A stretch of 64,000 nucleotides of DNA. Source: Ancrocorticia sp047602305 (GTDB lineage: Bacteria > Actinomycetota > Actinomycetes > Actinomycetales > Actinomycetaceae). This document shows, piece after piece, positions 25,685 to 33,720 of the stretch. Where the stretch lies: the NCBI GenBank assembly GCA_047602305.1, contig JASGHO010000001.1, positions 434,001 through 498,000 on the forward strand, written 5' to 3'. Both the position numbers and the translations under genes were made by a program. The first letter of the stretch is position 1; every line of letters starts with the position of its first letter. Under the pieces are notes generated by a model. It had not been told where the DNA came from, ran no database searches, and worked only from the letters and a program-made list of their open reading frames with translations.

Positions 25685-25998
25685 GGCTCCACCCTAAACC
25701 GGCACAATGGCAATTAACTAGGACGTCCGTCGGGAGTGTTTTCGCTGGTAACTCACTGTTAACGTGGCGCTGAACACTAAATAAACCGGTCAGGCCGGTA
25801 GGGCCTCAGTCTGACCGAATTGTCGACGACGACGCCCCGCGCATGAGTATTTCACCATGTCCGGCACGTTGGGGGAGACCCCGATACCCAGCCCATATTG
25901 GCGTGACCACTCCACTCTCGGCGCGGGCCGCGACGCCGTCGTCGACCCCGAAAAATACTCCGGGTGATACGTCACAGCCGGGCCGCCACGCCGCGTGG
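25685..25998. other. Divergent intergenic region upstream of the FMN riboswitch
   Basis: About 310 bases between the PEPCK-like gene and the ribXY promoter. TAGGGT at 25696-25691 (minus) is the probable -10 of the PEPCK-like gene. No gene is seen. GCCGTCGTC occurs at 25935-25943. Confidence 0.4.
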
Positions 25999-26027
25999 TT
26001 GCGACCAACGTCCCGCGGCGGCATACT
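25999..26027 (+). promoter_or_regulatory. Predicted promoter of ribXY
   Basis: TTGCGA (25999-26004), 17-base spacer, CATACT (26022-26027), just upstream of the riboswitch. Confidence 0.55.
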
Positions 26028-26043
26028 GGGGGACGAACACATT

Positions 26044-26156
26044 GTGCTCCGGGGTCAGTGAAAGTCTGAACCGGCGGTGATAGTCCGCGACCCACGCAAG
26101 TGGTTGACGAGGTGAAATTCCTCGACCGACGGTTAAAGTCCGGATGGGAGGCGCAC
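26044..26156 (+). promoter_or_regulatory. FMN riboswitch (RFN element)
   Basis: Conserved RFN blocks appear in order: GGGGTCAGTGAAAGTC, ACCGGCGGTGATAGTCCGCGACCC, GAGGTGAAATTCCTCGACCGACGG and TTAAAGTCCGGATGGGAG, closed by a GTGC/GCAC base stem. Downstream, TTCCCC (26223-26228) can pair with GGGGAA (26237-26242), which overlaps the ribosome site of ribX. This suggests FMN-controlled translation initiation. Confidence 0.95.
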
Positions 26157-26252
26157 GTGAAGGGCGGAGTTCGTCGGTGTACCCACCGGACGTAACTTCC
26201 GTCAGCTGAACGCGTCCGACATTTCCCCGAAGCGAAGGGGAAGGGACTACTG

Positions 26253-27068
26253 ATGAGACCGAGACGCGGAGCCAGCTGGCTACCCTCTCTCGTTTTTGGC
26301 GCGGTGATGATCGCGCTGTGGTGGTTCTTCACAACCTTCGGCTTCGTCGATACCTATTTTCTTCCCTCACCGCAGGAAACTGTTGCCAGGCTGTTTTCGG
26401 GCCTGCGCTCCGGCTACCTCGTTGACGCCTTGAAGGAAACTCTCCAGGTGGCTCTCGCGGGCTGCGTTTTCGCAGCTGCGGTGGGTATTCCTCTGGGGTA
26501 TTGCATCGGGAAATCTCGCACCTTTTCGCGTATGGTTCAGCCCTACTTTGCGGCCTCGCAGGCGATCCCTGCCGTGGCCATCGCGCCGCTGCTCACGATC
26601 TGGATTGGCTACGGGCCGGTTTCCATTATCGTGCTGTGCACCATCATGGTGATTTTTCCCGTCGTGGTTTCCACGTCGGTGGGAATTCGCCACATCGATA
26701 CCGACATCATCGGGGCCGCCCGCCTCGACGGCGCCTCCGGTCTCACCCTCATTCGCACCATGGAGATCCCGCTCGCCGCGCCGTCCATTCTGGCGGGGCT
26801 ACGAACGGGGTTCACGCTCTCGATCACCGGCGCCGTCGTCGGCGAAATGATCATCGGCGGCAAGGGACTGGGCATGGCTCTCATGAGCGCGCAGGGCTCG
26901 GGCGACATCAAGGGGATGTTCGCCGCGATCGTTCTGCTCGCCGTCAGCGCCATGGCCATCTACGGTCTCATTTCATTGCTCGAGAGCCGCGCCAACTACC
27001 TGGTCCGGGATAGCGCCGGTAGCCACCGGTGGCGCGTCCGAGCCGAAGTAGCGGCCACAACAAAGTAG
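26253..27068 (+). CDS. ribX: Riboflavin ABC transporter permease RibX
   Basis: A 271-residue inner-membrane permease of the SsuC/TauC/ThiX type with about six helices and the EAA loop (GAARLDGASGLTLIRTMEIPLAAPSILAGLR). By motif alone it could carry many substrates, but the FMN riboswitch in its leader and the THI5-like binding protein behind it point to the RibXY riboflavin importer known in actinobacteria and Chloroflexi. ATG 26253 has AGGGA upstream, partly hidden in the riboswitch expression hairpin. No ATPase gene is adjacent, so it must borrow one. Confidence 0.85.
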   Translation: MRPRRGASWLPSLVFGAVMIALWWFFTTFGFVDTYFLPSPQETVARLFSGLRSGYLVDALKETLQVALAGCVFAAAVGIPLGYCIGKSRTFSRMVQPYFAASQAIPAVAIAPLLTIWIGYGPVSIIVLCTIMVIFPVVVSTSVGIRHIDTDIIGAARLDGASGLTLIRTMEIPLAAPSILAGLRTGFTLSITGAVVGEMIIGGKGLGMALMSAQGSGDIKGMFAAIVLLAVSAMAIYGLISLLESRANYLVRDSAGSHRWRVRAEVAATTK

Positions 27069-27116
27069 AAGCGGCGGGAGAGCTCCCGCTGCCACCATAC
27101 GAACAGAGAAGAACCC

Positions 27117-28178
27117 ATGAAACGATTCATGATTGCCACAGCAGCAGCTCTCACGCTGGCCCTGTCCGCCTGTACCGGCGGTACGGTCGATAAGGAAGCT
27201 GACGGATCCGGTAGCGCCGCGGCTGACGCCACCCCGATCACTTTCGGCCTCACCTTCATCCCCAACATCCAGTTCGCGCCGGTGTATGTGGCCGAACACG
27301 AGGGCTACTTCGAGGACGCCGGCCTGGATGTGACGATCCGTCACCACGGCGCGCAGGAGGCGCTGTTGGGCGCGTTGCAGTCCGGTGAGGAACAGATCGT
27401 GTTCGCTGGCGGTGACGAGATGTTGCAGGGTCGGGCGGCCGGGGTCGACGTCGTCAACTGGGCCACCATGTACCAGAAGTACCCGGTCACCCTCATCGTT
27501 CCCGAGGACTCGGACATCCAGACCCCAGACGATCTCAAGGGCAAGACCGTGGGCCTGCCCGGACCCTACGGCGAAAACTACTTCGCGCTACTCGCCATGT
27601 TCAAGGCGCACGGTTTGAGCGAAAGCGACGTCACCGTCCAGTACATCGGCTACACCCAGGCCGCCGCACTCGCCTCCGGAGAAGTGGACGCCATCATTGG
27701 CTTCTCCAACTCGGACCTCGTCAACATCGCGAGCGCCCGCGGCGTCGATTTCTCCGGTTACGTTGCTGGGCAAGACGGTGACGTGAGTAGTTGGCCGGTG
27801 CGTAGCATCGATATGGTCGACGGCGGCCTGCCCCTGGTGGGTGTGGGGCTCGGCTCGCTCGGTTCCACGATGGAGAAGAACCGTGACAGCTACGCCGCGG
27901 TGTTGGAGGCGCTGGATCGCGCGGTGCAGTTCAGTCTGGAGAACCCGGAGAAGGTGCTCGATATTACTGCCGCGTACGTGCCCGACCTGGCCGAAGCGGA
28001 AAAGCGCGCGATCGCCGCGGTGACGCTCGACCAGACGCTCAAGCTCTACACCGGCGCCGAGAAGTTCGGGGCGCAGGACGCCGATCGTTGGGATGAGATG
28101 GTGGCGTTCATGTGGGACAACGAGCTCCTGGAGAAGGAAGTTCCGGCCACGGAGGCGTTCGTCGACCTGACGAAGTAG
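27117..28178 (+). CDS. ribY: Riboflavin-binding lipoprotein RibY
   Basis: A 353-residue extracytoplasmic solute-binding lipoprotein. The signal peptide MKRFMIATAAALTLALSACTGG has the lipobox LSAC, so the mature protein starts at Cys18. The rest is an NMT1/THI5-like domain (TFGLTFIPNIQFAPVYVAEHEGYFEDAGLDV and GKTVGLPGPYGENY). It follows ribX by 48 bases in the same FMN-controlled unit. The riboflavin specificity is inferred from context. Confidence 0.85.
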   Translation: MKRFMIATAAALTLALSACTGGTVDKEADGSGSAAADATPITFGLTFIPNIQFAPVYVAEHEGYFEDAGLDVTIRHHGAQEALLGALQSGEEQIVFAGGDEMLQGRAAGVDVVNWATMYQKYPVTLIVPEDSDIQTPDDLKGKTVGLPGPYGENYFALLAMFKAHGLSESDVTVQYIGYTQAAALASGEVDAIIGFSNSDLVNIASARGVDFSGYVAGQDGDVSSWPVRSIDMVDGGLPLVGVGLGSLGSTMEKNRDSYAAVLEALDRAVQFSLENPEKVLDITAAYVPDLAEAEKRAIAAVTLDQTLKLYTGAEKFGAQDADRWDEMVAFMWDNELLEKEVPATEAFVDLTK

Positions 28179-28241
28179 GTGAGGTTGGGGCGGCGGCGGG
28201 ACGGTTCGTCGTCGTCCTGACCCGCGTGGTGTGACGCGTTG

Positions 28242-28271
28242 CCCTGCGGACGTGCGGGCGTTCGCAGGGCT
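28242..28271 (+). terminator. Hairpin after ribY
   Basis: GCCCTGCG (28242-28249) pairs with CGCAGGGC around a 14-base loop; it has no T run and lies just upstream of the hisE promoter. Confidence 0.5.
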
Positions 28272-28291
28272 AGCGCTTGTAAACTTGCCCC

Positions 28292-28555
28292 GTGAAGAAT
28301 TTTGAAGAACTATTCGATGAGCTGAGCCGCAAGGCCGTGGAGCGTCCCGAAGGATCGGGAACCGTGGACGAACTGGACGCGGGCATCCATGCAATCGGCA
28401 AGAAGATCGTGGAAGAGGCGGGCGAAGTATGGATCGCCGCCGAGTACGAGAGCGACGAGTCGCTGGCCGAGGAAGCCTCCCAGCTGCTCTACCATCTCCA
28501 GGTCATGCTCATTGCCCGTGGCCTCACCCTTCAAGACGTCTACCGCTACCTCTAG
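28292..28555 (+). CDS. hisE: Phosphoribosyl-ATP pyrophosphatase
   Basis: An 87-residue enzyme for the second step of histidine biosynthesis. The MazG-like helices carry KKIVEEAGEVWIAAE and DESLAEEASQLLYHLQVML, whose acidic residues bind magnesium. GTG 28292 follows TAAACT (28280-28285) by six bases without a ribosome site, so a leaderless mRNA is likely. The pair hisE-hisG is a normal actinobacterial arrangement, apart from the other his genes. Confidence 0.94.
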   Translation: MKNFEELFDELSRKAVERPEGSGTVDELDAGIHAIGKKIVEEAGEVWIAAEYESDESLAEEASQLLYHLQVMLIARGLTLQDVYRYL

Positions 28556-28562
28556 GATTTTC

Positions 28563-29405
28563 ATGCTTCGCATTGCTGTACCCAACAAGGGTTCCCTCTC
28601 CGATCCCGCGTGCCAGATGCTCGTGGAGGCCGGATACCGCCAGCGCCGTGGCGGCCGCGAACTCGTGTTGACCGACGCGGTCAACAACGTCGAGTTCTTC
28701 TTCCTGCGTCCGCGCGACGTCGCCGTGTACGTCGGTGCCGGCACCGTCGATGTGGGTATCACCGGCCGTGACCTGCTCATTGATTCGGGCGCCCCCGCCA
28801 TCGAGCACCGCCCGCTGGGCTTTGCCCGTTCCACCTTCCGTTTCGCCGCCCCCAAGGGCACCTGCTCCAGCCTCGAAGATATTCGCGGCAAGCGCGTGGC
28901 CACCGCCTATGACGGCCTGGTTCGCAAGCACCTCGCCGATCATGGCATCGAGGCCACCGTCGTTCACCTTGATGGTGCCGTGGAGTCCTCCGTGAAGCTC
29001 GGTGTTGCCGATCTCATCGCCGACGTGGTGGAGACCGGTTCGACGCTGCGCGCCGCCGGCCTGGAAGTGTTCGCCGATCCGATCCTCGAGTCCGAGGCCG
29101 TGCTCATCTGCCGTGACGGCGTGGAGCCGGAGGGGCTGAACACGCTGGACCGTCGCCTCGAAGGTGTACGAGTGGCTCGCACCTATGTGATGTTCGATTA
29201 CGACTGCCCTGTGGAGCACCTGGAGGAAGCCGCGAAGCTCACCCCGGGCCTGCAGTCACCGACTGTGTCTCCTTTGCATGACAAGAATTGGGTTGCTGTG
29301 CGCGCCATGGTGAAGCGCGGCATCACCAACCAGGTGATGGACGCCCTCTACGAAATCGGTGCCCGTGGCATCATCGTCACGCCCATCCTCGCGTGCCGCG
29401 TGTGA
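28563..29405 (+). CDS. hisG: ATP phosphoribosyltransferase, long form
   Basis: A 280-residue enzyme that commits PRPP and ATP to histidine synthesis. The N-terminal LRIAVPNKGSLSDPA, the PRPP motif DLIADVVETGSTLRAAGL and the C-terminal ACT-like regulatory domain (from about residue 205) show the hexameric long form, which is inhibited by histidine. AGGA lies five bases before ATG 28563, seven bases after hisE. A second, decayed copy of its last 60 bases is found at 34687-34746. Confidence 0.95.
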   Translation: MLRIAVPNKGSLSDPACQMLVEAGYRQRRGGRELVLTDAVNNVEFFFLRPRDVAVYVGAGTVDVGITGRDLLIDSGAPAIEHRPLGFARSTFRFAAPKGTCSSLEDIRGKRVATAYDGLVRKHLADHGIEATVVHLDGAVESSVKLGVADLIADVVETGSTLRAAGLEVFADPILESEAVLICRDGVEPEGLNTLDRRLEGVRVARTYVMFDYDCPVEHLEEAAKLTPGLQSPTVSPLHDKNWVAVRAMVKRGITNQVMDALYEIGARGIIVTPILACRV

Positions 29406-29449
29406 TTGATTCTTGCTGGAAGGCCTGTGCTTTCTAGTTGGTGATTGTT

Positions 29450-29480
29450 GAGGCCCCGCAGCTGTGAGCTGCGGGGCCTC
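29450..29480 (+). terminator. Terminator after hisG
   Basis: A 13-base perfect stem (GAGGCCCCGCAGC 29450-29462 with 29468-29480) with a five-base loop, then GTCTTGTT. Confidence 0.85.
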
Positions 29481-29591
29481 GTCTTGTTAGGGGCGGATGA
29501 ACGCGGGGCAGTAGGCCGAACGCGGGGCATTCGAAAGCAAGCGGTGCGACGTCGTCGTCGTTCATCCTGAAAACCGGCGGTACCGGGCCGT

Positions 29592-30368
29592 CTACTCGTC
29601 AATGGCTTCCGAAATACTTGCAGTCAACTGGGGCCAGGGGCCGCCCAAGTCGCGCAAACTAATGGAAATCTGGCTATTGCGAGGCGTAAAACTCGTAATG
29701 CCGTGGGCAATCGGAACATCGCCGGTCTCGAAAACGGTGGACGTCATCGCCATAATCGGTTCCCTCTCGGGAATGCCGAGAGCCAAGGAGACGTCCTGAT
29801 CCGCGCGGGCCAACTGGACGACCAGGTCATTACGGATCAAATCAACGCCGTAATGCTGCTCAATAAACTCGTAAAGAGAACCCTCCGAAAAATCATGCTT
29901 GAGTACACCGGGGAAGCGCTTGCGAGGAAGCCAAGTCGTGGAACACTGCTGCAGAATACCGTTGACGTAGCGGATCCGGGTAAGTTCGACGAGCTCTGTA
30001 CTCTCGCGTTTTCCCAAAATATCGGCGGCTTCCGGGTTGACGGTGACCCTGTTGGCAAGCACCCGGCTGGTGACAGTTCGCCCCGCCTCAAGTTGTTGCC
30101 TGTAGAAACCAATGACACGATTCGCAAACGACTCGGTGAAGACTCCGGCACGTTTCGGATCGGTGACAAACGTTCCGCGCCCCTGCTCGCGCACCAGCAA
30201 ACCTTCGTCGATCAGTTCCTCCACCGCGCGGCGAAGCGTGATGCGCGATATGCCGAACTCGGCACAGAGTTCTGGCTCCGTCGGTAATTGATCACCCGGG
30301 GAGGCCCCGCGAACGCGGCGAACAAGCGCGTCGCGGACGACGACGTATTTTGGTGTACGTTCGCGCAC
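29592..30368 (-). CDS. GntR-family regulator with UTRA domain (HutC type)
   Basis: A 258-residue repressor-type protein with an N-terminal winged helix (PGDQLPTEPELCAEFGISRITLRRAVEELIDEGLLVREQGRGTFV) and a C-terminal UTRA ligand domain (ELTRIRYVNG, CSTTWLPRKRFPGV, SLYEFIEQHYGV). The start is GTG 30368 with GGAG four bases upstream. It is divergent from the PTS/transketolase operon, whose intergenic region contains four ATTATTCATT-like sites, so it most likely controls that operon in response to a phosphosugar. Confidence 0.9.
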   Translation of the reverse strand: MRERTPKYVVVRDALVRRVRGASPGDQLPTEPELCAEFGISRITLRRAVEELIDEGLLVREQGRGTFVTDPKRAGVFTESFANRVIGFYRQQLEAGRTVTSRVLANRVTVNPEAADILGKRESTELVELTRIRYVNGILQQCSTTWLPRKRFPGVLKHDFSEGSLYEFIEQHYGVDLIRNDLVVQLARADQDVSLALGIPEREPIMAMTSTVFETGDVPIAHGITSFTPRNSQISISLRDLGGPWPQLTASISEAIDE

Positions 30369-30423
30369 GTCTCTCCTTCGCGGGTGGATCTCACTAACGA
30401 GATGTTATTTCTGTGAGCAATCC

Positions 30424-30565
30424 GAGATAATTCATCTCTAAAACATCATACTTCACATAATGAATGAGCATGATGGAAAATTCGCGATTATTCATTGACG
30501 ATTTTGGTAGCGGGAGTTTTGCTCACCAGCTAGGCTTGCCTATACATCATAACGTTATAATGAAT
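30424..30565. promoter_or_regulatory. Divergent promoter region with repeated ATTATTCATT-like operators
   Basis: Related sites occur at 30424-30438 (GAGATaattcATCTC, an inverted repeat), 30457-30468 (ATAATGAATGAG), 30487-30496 (ATTATTCATT) and 30556-30565 (TATAATGAAT). TTTGCT (30518-30523), a 17-base spacer and TATACA (30541-30546) form the probable PTS promoter. The sites are candidates for the divergent GntR protein. Confidence 0.55.
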
Positions 30566-30576
30566 CGGAGGATCGT

Positions 30577-31038
30577 ATGACGGATACACAAGGTTCGGGC
30601 AATGTTGCCCAGCTTGCTGCTTCACGTATCCAGTTCACCGACGAAGAATTGGATTGGAAGAGCGCCATCCGCCTTGCTGGCAAACCCCTCGTCGATGAGG
30701 GCGCCATCACGGATGCCTACATCGAAGATGCCATTCGGATCGCGGAGGAAAAGGGCCCATACTTTGATTTGGGACGTGGCATCGCGATGCCGCACGCGCG
30801 TCCCGAAGCCGGTGTCAACCAAATGGCACTCTCTTTCCTGAGGACGCGCAAACCCGTCCTCCTTCTTGACCGCGAGGACCACGCAATCGACGTGTTCATC
30901 ATGCTGGCAGCAGTAGACAACAAGTCTCACCTTGGCGTTCTGCAAATGCTCGCGGGCGTCCTGACGGACGCCGCACGAGTCGAGGATCTCAAGGCTGCAA
31001 CCACACCAGAAGAAGTGCTCGCCATCTTTGGCGCCTAA
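30577..31038 (+). CDS. PTS EIIA component (mannitol/ascorbate type)
   Basis: A 153-residue EIIA domain protein of the fructose/mannitol fold. The phosphorylated histidine is in GIAMPHARPEAGV. It takes phosphate from HPr and hands it to the EIIB encoded next. GGAGGA lies four bases before ATG 30577. The partner IIC is UlaA-like, so this is the SgaA/UlaC equivalent. First gene of a five-gene operon. Confidence 0.88.
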   Translation: MTDTQGSGNVAQLAASRIQFTDEELDWKSAIRLAGKPLVDEGAITDAYIEDAIRIAEEKGPYFDLGRGIAMPHARPEAGVNQMALSFLRTRKPVLLLDREDHAIDVFIMLAAVDNKSHLGVLQMLAGVLTDAARVEDLKAATTPEEVLAIFGA

Positions 31039-31082
31039 GCACCCAACACTCACAACTCAAAAACAATCGAAAGGTAAGAACA

Positions 31083-31367
31083 ATGAAGTTCATGGCAATT
31101 TGCGGATCCGGACTGGGCTCCAGCTTCATGGTGGAAATGAACATCAACAAGGTGCTCGGCGAACTGGGCATTTCAGGTATTGAGGTGGAGCACTCCGACG
31201 TGTCCAGCGCTCACCCGGGCGCCGCCGATGTCTTCTTCCTCGCACGCGACGTCGCCGAGGGTCTGGATCTTTCCCCCGCCAAGGTCGTGATCCTCGACAG
31301 CATCATCGATCTCGATGAACTGCGCACCAAGGTGGGCCAGGTCGCTGACGAGCTCGGGCTCAAGTAG
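31083..31367 (+). CDS. PTS EIIB component (ascorbate/UlaB type)
   Basis: A 94-residue EIIB protein with the phospho-cysteine in the P-loop AICGSGLGSSFMVEMN at the N-terminus. It passes phosphate to the sugar carried by the EIIC of the next gene. AAAGGTAAGAAC precedes ATG 31083. Confidence 0.9.
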   Translation: MKFMAICGSGLGSSFMVEMNINKVLGELGISGIEVEHSDVSSAHPGAADVFFLARDVAEGLDLSPAKVVILDSIIDLDELRTKVGQVADELGLK

Positions 31368-31396
31368 CCTTTTCTCGCGGCAATGGAGAGACTCTC

Positions 31397-32767
31397 ATGA
31401 ATTCTTTCATCTCGGTTCTGGTGGACATCGCCAGTACTCCCGCCATTCTCGTGGCGCTCATTGCGCTCATCGGTCTTCTTCTGCAGAAGAAGGCCGCCAG
31501 TGACATCGTCAAGGGCACCCTCAAGACCTTCGTCGGATTCCTCGTCCTCTCGGGCGGCGCGAACGTGGTGACAGGGTCGCTTGATCCCTTCGCAGGTATG
31601 TTCCAGGAAGCCTTCAACGTTCAGGGCGTCGTTCCCAACAACGAAGCGATTGTTTCCCAGGCGCTGGTCGAGTACGGAACAAGCACGGCACTCATCATGT
31701 TCTTCGGAATGCTGGTGAACATTGCTATCGCCCGTTTCACCAAGTTCAAGCACATCTTCCTGACCGGTCACCACACGCTGTACATGGCGGCTATGCTCGC
31801 CGTGATCTTTGCAGTTGCCGGCTTCAGCGGTGCCTCGTTGATCGTCACAGGTTCGCTGGCACTCGGTGCCATCATGAGCCTGTCGCCGTTCTTCCTCCAG
31901 AAGTACATGCGCGCCATGACCGGCAACGACGGCGTGGGCCTAGGCCACTTCGGTGGCGGCGGATACTGGCTGGCCGGTGCTCTCGGCTCGCTCATCCGTG
32001 GCAAGAAGGAGAAGGTCACCTCCACCGAGGATGTCAACTTCCCCAAGTCGCTCGCGTTCCTCCGTGACTCGACGGTTGCCATCGCTCTGACCATGATGAT
32101 CGTGTACGTGGTGGTGGCGCTCTTCGCCGGACCGGCCTGGTTTGCCGAGACCTACCCGGACCAGGGCAACTACGTCATCTACGCACTCACGCTCGGCGGC
32201 ACCTTCGCCGCCGGTGTGTTCATCATCCTGGCCGGCGTGCGCCTTATCCTCAACGAGATTGTCCCCGCCTTCAAGGGCATCTCGGAGAAGCTCGTTCCGA
32301 ACGCCGTTCCCGCGCTCGACTGCCCGATCGTGTTCCCGTTCGCCCCGAACGCGGTGCTCATCGGCTTCCTGTCCAGCTTCGTGGGCGGCATCGTCTCGAT
32401 GCCGATCATGATCCTCACAGGCCTGCCCGTGGTGATCCCCGGCGTGGTTCCCCACTTCTTCTGTGGAGCTACCGCCGGTGTGTTCGGAAACTCGCGCGGT
32501 GGCCTTCGCGGCGCCGTCGTCGGTGCATTTGTTCAAGGTGTGGCCATCAGCTTCCTGCCGTTGGCTCTCATGCCGGTGCTCGGGTCGCTGGGCTTTGCCA
32601 GCACCACGTTCTCGGACTTCGACTTCACGATCATGGGCATCTACTTCGGTCAGCTTGCTGACAGCTTCGGCCAGATCGGTGCCATCATCGGCCTCGTCGT
32701 CGTGTACGGCGCAATGATCGCCTACTCGGTCCTCAAGAAGGCTCCGAAGGCGGAGGTTGCCGCCTGA
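31397..32767 (+). CDS. PTS EIIC component, UlaA (ascorbate-type) family
   Basis: A 456-residue membrane permease of the UlaA/SgaT family with about 11 helices (for instance GHHTLYMAAMLAVIFAVAGFSG and PGVVPHFFCGATAGVFGNSRGG). UlaA relatives carry ascorbate, but others take pentoses or pentitols. No ascorbate 6-phosphate lactonase or decarboxylase gene follows; instead a split transketolase does. The imported sugar phosphate is therefore probably a ketose that transketolase can cleave, which is inference. Confidence 0.88.
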   Translation: MNSFISVLVDIASTPAILVALIALIGLLLQKKAASDIVKGTLKTFVGFLVLSGGANVVTGSLDPFAGMFQEAFNVQGVVPNNEAIVSQALVEYGTSTALIMFFGMLVNIAIARFTKFKHIFLTGHHTLYMAAMLAVIFAVAGFSGASLIVTGSLALGAIMSLSPFFLQKYMRAMTGNDGVGLGHFGGGGYWLAGALGSLIRGKKEKVTSTEDVNFPKSLAFLRDSTVAIALTMMIVYVVVALFAGPAWFAETYPDQGNYVIYALTLGGTFAAGVFIILAGVRLILNEIVPAFKGISEKLVPNAVPALDCPIVFPFAPNAVLIGFLSSFVGGIVSMPIMILTGLPVVIPGVVPHFFCGATAGVFGNSRGGLRGAVVGAFVQGVAISFLPLALMPVLGSLGFASTTFSDFDFTIMGIYFGQLADSFGQIGAIIGLVVVYGAMIAYSVLKKAPKAEVAA

Positions 32768-32782
32768 TCACGGCCCGTCCCC

Positions 32783-32817
32783 AATGAGGGCAGTAGTTAC
32801 GTGCTACTGCCCTCATT
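32783..32817 (+). terminator. Intra-operon hairpin between EIIC and transketolase
   Basis: AATGAGGGCAGTAG (32783-32796) pairs perfectly with 32804-32817. No strong T run, so partial termination or mRNA stabilisation is likely. Confidence 0.6.
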
Positions 32818-32853
32818 GCATCCCTCCCGCACCAATCTGAAAGAGTAAAACCT

Positions 32854-33720
32854 ATGGACAAGGATCTGAGAGTCTTCTCGTCGGAGATCAGATTCCTGAC
32901 TACCCGGATGCTCCACGCCAAAGGCTATGGGCACTTCGGGGGCAGTCTATCGATAGTCGAAGCCCTCGCCGCGTTGTATGGGCGGCAGCTGAAATTTGAT
33001 CCGCAGAATCCCACGTGGGCGGAGCGTGACTTCTTCGTGCTCTCCAAGGGGCATGGGGGACCGGCTCTCTATTCCACGCTCGCCGCGTGTGGTTTTTTCG
33101 ACGTTGAACGACTGTACACACTGAACAACAACGGCACTCTGCTCCCGTCGCACCCTGATCGGGTGAAGATTCCCGGTGTGGAAATGACCACCGGCTCGAT
33201 GGGTCAGGGGATTTCCGTGGCGGCCGGGATCGCCTACGGGTTGCGTGCTCAAGGGCGGAGTAATCGCGTCTACACGATTGTTGGCGACGGCGAACTCAAC
33301 GAGGGCCAGTGCTGGGAAGCGGCGCAGTTCATTGCCCATCAGCGGCTCACCAACCTGGTGGTCATGGTGGATGAGAACAAGCGCCAGCTGGACGGCTATA
33401 CGAAGGAGATTTGCGAGACCTTCGATTTCGTGGAGAAGTTCCGGGCCTTTGGGTTCGCGGCGGAACGCGTGGACGGCCAGGATGCCGAGGCGATTGCGCA
33501 GGCGTTGGAGCGGGCCGAGTCTGCTGCCTCGACCGGGGCCGAGCCGGATCGTCCCGTCTGCATCGTTCTCGACACTACCAAGGGAGCCGGGGTCGATTTC
33601 GTGGCCACGGCCTCCGACAATCACCACATGCGCCTTGACACCTCCGGGCTCGGACAGGTCGAGCTGCGGTTGAACGAGCTCGAGGCAGAGCTTGCAAAGG
33701 CGGGGATCAGCTATGAGTAA
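32854..33720 (+). CDS. Transketolase N-terminal subunit
   Basis: A 288-residue thiamine-diphosphate subunit. The ThDP/Mg motif is IVGDGELNEGQCWEAAQFIAHQRLTNLVVMVDENKRQ; HFGGSLSIVEALAALY and LSKGHGGPALYS are the N-terminal transketolase marks. The catalytic C-terminal half is a separate gene overlapping by eight bases. Split transketolases of this kind often serve special sugar pathways rather than the main pentose phosphate route. Confidence 0.92.
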   Translation: MDKDLRVFSSEIRFLTTRMLHAKGYGHFGGSLSIVEALAALYGRQLKFDPQNPTWAERDFFVLSKGHGGPALYSTLAACGFFDVERLYTLNNNGTLLPSHPDRVKIPGVEMTTGSMGQGISVAAGIAYGLRAQGRSNRVYTIVGDGELNEGQCWEAAQFIAHQRLTNLVVMVDENKRQLDGYTKEICETFDFVEKFRAFGFAAERVDGQDAEAIAQALERAESAASTGAEPDRPVCIVLDTTKGAGVDFVATASDNHHMRLDTSGLGQVELRLNELEAELAKAGISYE

